A DNA stretch of 21,362 bases, from the NCBI RefSeq assembly GCF_000485595.1, contig NW_014577758.1, positions 18,828 to 40,189 on the forward strand, read 5' to 3'. Under the pieces are notes generated by a model that saw only the letters and a list, made by a program, of their open reading frames with translations, was not told the origin of the DNA and did not search any database. Each line of letters starts with the position of its first letter. The stretch's first letter is position 1. Shown in pieces: positions 9,001-15,000 of the stretch. A program made the position numbers and the translations under genes. The DNA comes from Priapulus caudatus (taxonomy: Eukaryota; Priapulida; Priapulimorpha; Priapulimorphida; Priapulidae).

Positions 9001-12000
9001 TGTGGAGAGGTGAAATGAGAGTTCTGACGCTTGCATGTTTTGTCGGTGCAGGATGTCGTCTTGATGGCGCAAGCCGTCGAGAAGCTCTTCCTCACGAAGG
9101 TGGCGCAGATGCCGAGCGAGGAAGCCGAGCTCCCGATCCCCGTTAAGGGCGGCAAGAAGAAGAAGGGGCGGCCGCCGGGGAGACCCGTCGCTGTGACGTC
9201 GACGTCGTCGTCGGTGGCTCCGGCCGCGCAGCAGCTGCCCGTGCCGAACAACGTGTCGAGTACGACGACGACACAGGCGCTCCGCTCGCCGCCGCCGCCA
9301 CAGCCGCCGCCGGCGCCACCTGTGAAGGTGGCCGTCGCTCCCACGCGCGCCGAGGCTCAGGTGCGCGCGGGCGCCCAGCTGCGCACCGAGAGCCAGGTAT
9401 GTGTGAGGAAGGGCAGGAAGGAAGTAAAGAAGAGAATTAAGAAAGGCAGGAGGGTTTTTGAACACGGGAATCCAACGCCGGACTCCCTACCCTCAAAAAG
9501 AGGGAGTCCGCAGCAAAATGAGGGAGTCCGCAGCAAAATGAGGGAGTCCGCAGAGGTTCAAAATTAAAGATATTAACAATAACGCATGCATGTGCTTATT
9601 TTTTAGGTTCATGCAGTTGCACGTCTGCCAAATTTTCTTTGGACATTAGCTGAAAAACACGGTATTTCCGTGGGGTCGTGCTTCGGAACGAACTAGTTAG
9701 TATGTCAGAATTTTTAGGGAGTCACACGGACTCCTGCATATGTCGAATCAGGGAGTATTTGACTCCGGACTCCCGTTAATTTTGCACCCTGCCTACATGT
9801 TTGTAAATCGAAACCATTGTGGGTCCAAGTGGGGGAACATTCGTTTTAACTAAACTCCATGGCAAGTTTTTATTTTTTTCTATTGTTGTTTTTTAGATTG
9901 CGGTGACGTCTTCGCCACCGCCGACCTCCACTGTTACGACTGTTCGTCAGGCGGTGACGCCAGCGCCGGTCGTAACGACGGCGCTACCACGTGCTGCACC
10001 AATACCTGTTCCCAATAAAGTACTCGTCTCGCCAACAAAAGTAAGCACACGCAGGGCATGAAATTAGCCAAAATGTGAACAGGCTCACATAAAATTTTAA
10101 ACAGGCCCTTAGACAAATTTAACAGGCCCTTAATTTTGTTCAATTTATTCCATTAATTTATTAATAAAAGTATTAGCTTTGTGTTTATTAGGCATACTCG
10201 TATTATTTCAGTATCTCATTGCTATCAGTGGAGTTCTACTCATTTGACAGGAATTGCTGGAACATTGTAAATATTGTTGATATAAAGGCAAGATAGGCAA
10301 AATTTTGAATAGGCCAAGTGGACTGATTATATGGGGGGTTGAACGGGCGGGCTCCGGCAAAATAGCGCTAATTTCGGGCACATTCACATGCAGTGTGGGC
10401 CAGGGCCTGAAAGAAGAGAAATTAATAGGAGCGTGGGGATCTAATTGACGGATTTCAGTGCATTTGTTGGTTTATGAAGTAAAAGACTGTGTGAAATGTG
10501 GCTATGTGAAAAATTCAAGCCTAGGAAGAGGTAATATGAAAAAAATAAACTACTTTCGTAAGACAAGTACTATAATTTTGTGAAGAAATGTTATGAAAGT
10601 AGCAATACAAATGAGTTGTAGTGAATTTTTGCAACATAGACGAGCTCACAGTAGGTATATCTAGATGCATTTTGCTGCGAGAACATGCCTTGTTAACGGG
10701 TTGTCGTTGGATGACTAACCGAACCGTTGTCGATCGTGTCTTCACAGCCTAAGCGAGCCGTCAAGCGGAAGCCAGACACCACGACACCGACGACGGCGCC
10801 GTCGCTCGACCCGTCGTCCGTCTACGACTTCGACGCCGGACCGACGCCTTCGAAGATCGGCACGCGGCGCGAGAGCGGGCGTCCGATCAAGAAGCCGAGC
10901 CGAGACCTGCCGGACGAGCTGGTGGTGAGTTGTTTCTCAAGGTCGTCGCGCCACTAGTCGTAGTCATGCGGTTGGTTCGCACCACCTGGTCCAGGGTTCC
11001 TGCAGATCCTGGAAAACCCAGAGGTAGTCCTGGAATTTTTTAACTGCCGATTTCCAGGTCTGGAAATTTGTGTGAAATGCTTCGTGGTAATATAATGTTT
11101 GTTTACTAATTCTTGATTGGAGGCATAAAGGTTGTATTTGGATATTTTGCGATCACAGAAAATAGTTTGTTTATTAATGGGGAACTCAGGGGAAATTGTT
11201 TTGCTATAAGTGTACGAATACATATTCTCTGTGCGTGTGTCAATTCTAGTAGTCGCGAACTGCAACTTTGTTTCCTTTGTTCTCTTTTCTTGGTGACGTG
11301 CTAGTCACGTGCACAAGGAACAAGAACAAGAAACAAGGATGGCAGAAAATCGCCGGTGCTGCTCCAAGTAATACGATGCTTATGCTGTAATGGATAATAG
11401 TAGGAAGTTTTAATTATTATTATTATGGGAATTCTAGATTGTGTTTCTTCAGTGTTGATTTTTTTCGTTTTTCTGTTTGTAGCCCCAGCACAGTGTGAAA
11501 AGTAAGAAGGGGAAGATGTCTGAACAAATGAAGCACTGTAGCAATATACTTAAAGAGTTGACTGCAAAGAAACATGCAGTAAGTAGATGCTGAATCAAGT
11601 TTTTGTTTTTAAAAGTTTGTCGTAATAGATACTCTTGAATGATATACTTGGTGGCAAAGTAAAATACCTCCATCTATTGTTTAGTCATGTGTGGATGTAA
11701 TTTCCAGGCATATGCATGGCCATTCTACAAACCTGTTGATGCAGAGGCACTGGGACTTCATGATTATTTCGATATCATAAAATGTCCTATGGACTTGAGT
11801 ACGATTAAGGTAGGTGTTCGGTGTTGGTGCGGCAGTGAGGCAAGGGGTAGTGAGTGTTGTATGTGTGTAATGATTTTAACCTGTGTGAAGTGAAATTACA
11901 CTTGCTTTCCTTTTTTACTTCAATAAAAAAATTTTCTCTTTAGAGAAACCCAAAATTAAATGAAATCTTATTTCCTGTGGAACAGAGCAAAATAGACAAT

Positions 12001-15000
12001 CGACAGTACAGAAATGCAGCAGAGTTTGCCGCAAATGTCAGAGTCATCTTCACAAACTGCTACAAGTATAATCCTCCGGATCATGATGTAGTGGGCATGG
12101 CGAGAAAGTTGCAGGTACGTCACTAAATGCATGATGCGAGCATGCACGGTCGACGCGATGTCAGCCACAAGGTTGCGTGAGACCCATGTAGCTGTCGTTC
12201 ATGTGCATGAATGATGTTCCCATGTGTTCGTATTTTACTGTTAATCAGTGTTATTTTTTATCGAGCAGTGTTCACAGCTTCAATGTTCCATATCCGCGTA
12301 CGTCCGGTGAGACGTGCAAAGAATTGTTCATTATGAATGAAATATGTTCATTGGATTTTGTTGAAACTATGAATTCATATTTATCTTGTGGTAAACCCAA
12401 GAAATGAACTTGCCATCGAAATTTTCGATCAGCCTTCAGGAAAACTTCATCAGGATGTGACGTCCCCATAGGTGGCAGCAGGTGACGTCTATCTTGCTGC
12501 CACCTATGGGGAGGTCACATCCTGATGAAGATTTCCTGAAGGGAGATCGAAAATTTCGATAGTAAGTTAATTTCGTGGATTTAACACAAGATAAATATGA
12601 ATTCGTCAATTGTTCATTCGTTGTTTGCAGCTTTAGCTCTATGTTCCTTACCCTTGCCTTTCTGCAGGAGGTGTTCGAGGTGAAATATGCAAAGATGCCG
12701 GACGAACCGACGCCGAGCATGGATGAGGAGGCTGAGGGCGGCGGCTCGTCGTCAGGGTCGTCGTCAAGCAGCGAGGAGGAGGACAGTGAGGATGAGCGCG
12801 AGAAGCGGCTGCAGCAGCTACAGGCGCAGGTGCACAAGGCATGAGTACTCACGCAGACTATCATTCGGCGCGCGGCAGCTTTGCGTATTTTCGAGTTTTG
12901 GCGATATTTGCGCGATATTCGAAAACCAAAATGGCGATCACTTAGGCGTAGCGCCATCTCTCGTCAAGATTTCAGACTTTCAGATCGAAAACATTTATTT
13001 TTGCATCAAAACTTATGCAGATATCATTATCAAGAGTATATAATGGGAGATATGCTATATAATGGGAGTTCTCCCATATATACTCTTGCTTTATATATCC
13101 CCCCTCCCTCTTCTATCACACCCAAGGTGAGCTACAGTGTCAATGACACTTTCATTTTAGATTCTTCAGAAGTCAGCGTGATGTGAGATTAGCTCGTGGC
13201 ATGTACGCAAGGACAGACGTTGGTTTTTGTAGATTCTTCAGAAGTCAGCGTGATGTGAAATTAGCTCATTCGTGAAGAAAATTGTCACATTTTGCCAAGG
13301 CTGGCATCTACTATGTTTCGAGGTGGTGATGTCTACGCATGTTGCTGCCACCTTAAAAATCCTCGCCCTGTCTCGAAAAGAAAGTTAACTGGAATTTTGG
13401 TTGACGGGCAAAGGGAAGGGAAGGGTGGCGTAGTTTCAGAGTTTGCTACATGTGTTAGCAGTTTCGGATTGCAAAGGAGAAGATATCCATGGTTGAAAGT
13501 CTTTGTGGCTGAACTCGTGTATATATCCCGAACTTTAAGAATGTAATTTGGATCTAATCGTTAACGATAATACACAAAGCAAGCTTGTATCTGTTATATG
13601 ACTGTGGCCTAGAAAGCTCCGAGTTCATATAATTTTATGCCCCGTAGAGGCTGTCCAGGCCTCTTCTTCATGCATGTTCATATAATTTTATGCCCCGTAG
13701 AGGCTGTCCAGGCCTCTTCTTCATGCATGTTCATATAATTTTATGCTGGTGGTTTATGGAGCTGCTGTGTTTAATATTAAAGTTTATATTTTCTTTACAG
13801 TTAAAAGCTGTTCACGAGCAACTTGCTCAGCTCTCTGCACAGAAGTCATCGAAGAAGGACAAGAAAAAGAAAAAACACAAACACAAAGAGAAGAAAGATA
13901 AAGAGGAGAAGCCCAAGGCAGAGGAGGTACTGCCTTATATAGTTTTGCATTTCGTTAGTTAATTAGCAAGATGATATATTAGTATATTGAATTCTAGCAT
14001 TCAATGCTGCAGTCCCATTTTTTTGCCAAAATTTGCATTGGGCCTTAGTAGTAGAAACCTCATTGATCCCTTATTGACGATAATAAAAGAATAGTAATAC
14101 GTCGTACTTGCATCGTGCTAGTGAAACTAATCGGGGACACGTGTGTCACTCTTAGCTATCGAAGCCAGCAACAGAACCCCCTGCCGCGCCGGTCAGAACG
14201 CCAATATATGCGCCAAGGCCACCCGGGGCTGCTCCAGCCAAGCCGCCTCCATCGACCACAGTTGGCAAACCAGCTAAGCCTAAGCCAGCGGCGACGCTGA
14301 CGTCAGGGACCAAAGCTCAGACGCCGAAAGCCGGACCAGGGCAAAAGCGAAAGGCCGGAAAGAGCGCGGGGAAGTGAGTACGGTTGCACTCAATATTGTC
14401 TTTATGTCTCTATTAAGGATACATTTAGGGTTGTAGGGGAAATTTGGTTCAAATTTCATTACCAATTTTGCATCTTAACATTCTTAACATTGAACAACTT
14501 ATGTCTATAAGTTTAGGTCCCCACCCTTTGCTGTTTCTGAGAAATGTGGGAAAAAGCAATTTTCTAAATGTAAATTTACAATTTTTGCTGTCACATAGTT
14601 AGCAATGGAGTTTCTGTGATATCTCTTTTATTAAATAGATGTGCGTTTGATTGGATTTGATGGACAGTTGTGTTGTAATGCCCTTTACAGTGGTATCTGT
14701 CCGTAACCCTGACTGTATCCTTAAGGATAGATTCAGGGTTGTAGGTGAAATTTGTCAAAATTTCAATATCCATTTCATTTGATAGATGCCGCCTCTGCAC
14801 ATCTTTGCATGTGTAGATAATTATGTATGTGGTTGCCAAACAGTTCAAAATCCTTGCATGTACTTACCTGCCTATTGCAAACCCCGGATTGCCCTTTGAA
14901 TAGGTAATGCCCTTTACAGTAGTACCTGTCTGTACCCTTACTGTATCCTCAACGTGACAGTGCAACGTCGTGTGTCGCGTGAGGCCACAGATCTACGTGC

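Larger units (their letters stand above)
12830..13800 (+). other. Intron 11 (hairpin and two tandem duplications)
   Basis: No coding sequence is supported. It contains the hairpin at 13031-13088 and tandem repeats at 13158-13267 and 13624-13748, then a good pyrimidine tract and TTTACAG acceptor. Confidence 0.7.

Noticed and set aside
8853-9465. Long minus-strand frames (163 and 188 codons) opposite exon 5
   Set aside because: They are antisense shadows of the GC-rich BET exon 5, which is supported by family similarity and splice sites on the + strand.
12522-12552. Calling an active hammerhead ribozyme
   Set aside because: Core boxes and helix II are present, but I could not form helices I and III or a cleavage triplet in a plausible place, so only a resemblance is claimed.
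12436-13043. Frames of 64-173 codons around exon 11
   Set aside because: Shadow frames of exon 11 and the inverted repeat; only the frame giving [14 protein letters not shown] matches the BET family.
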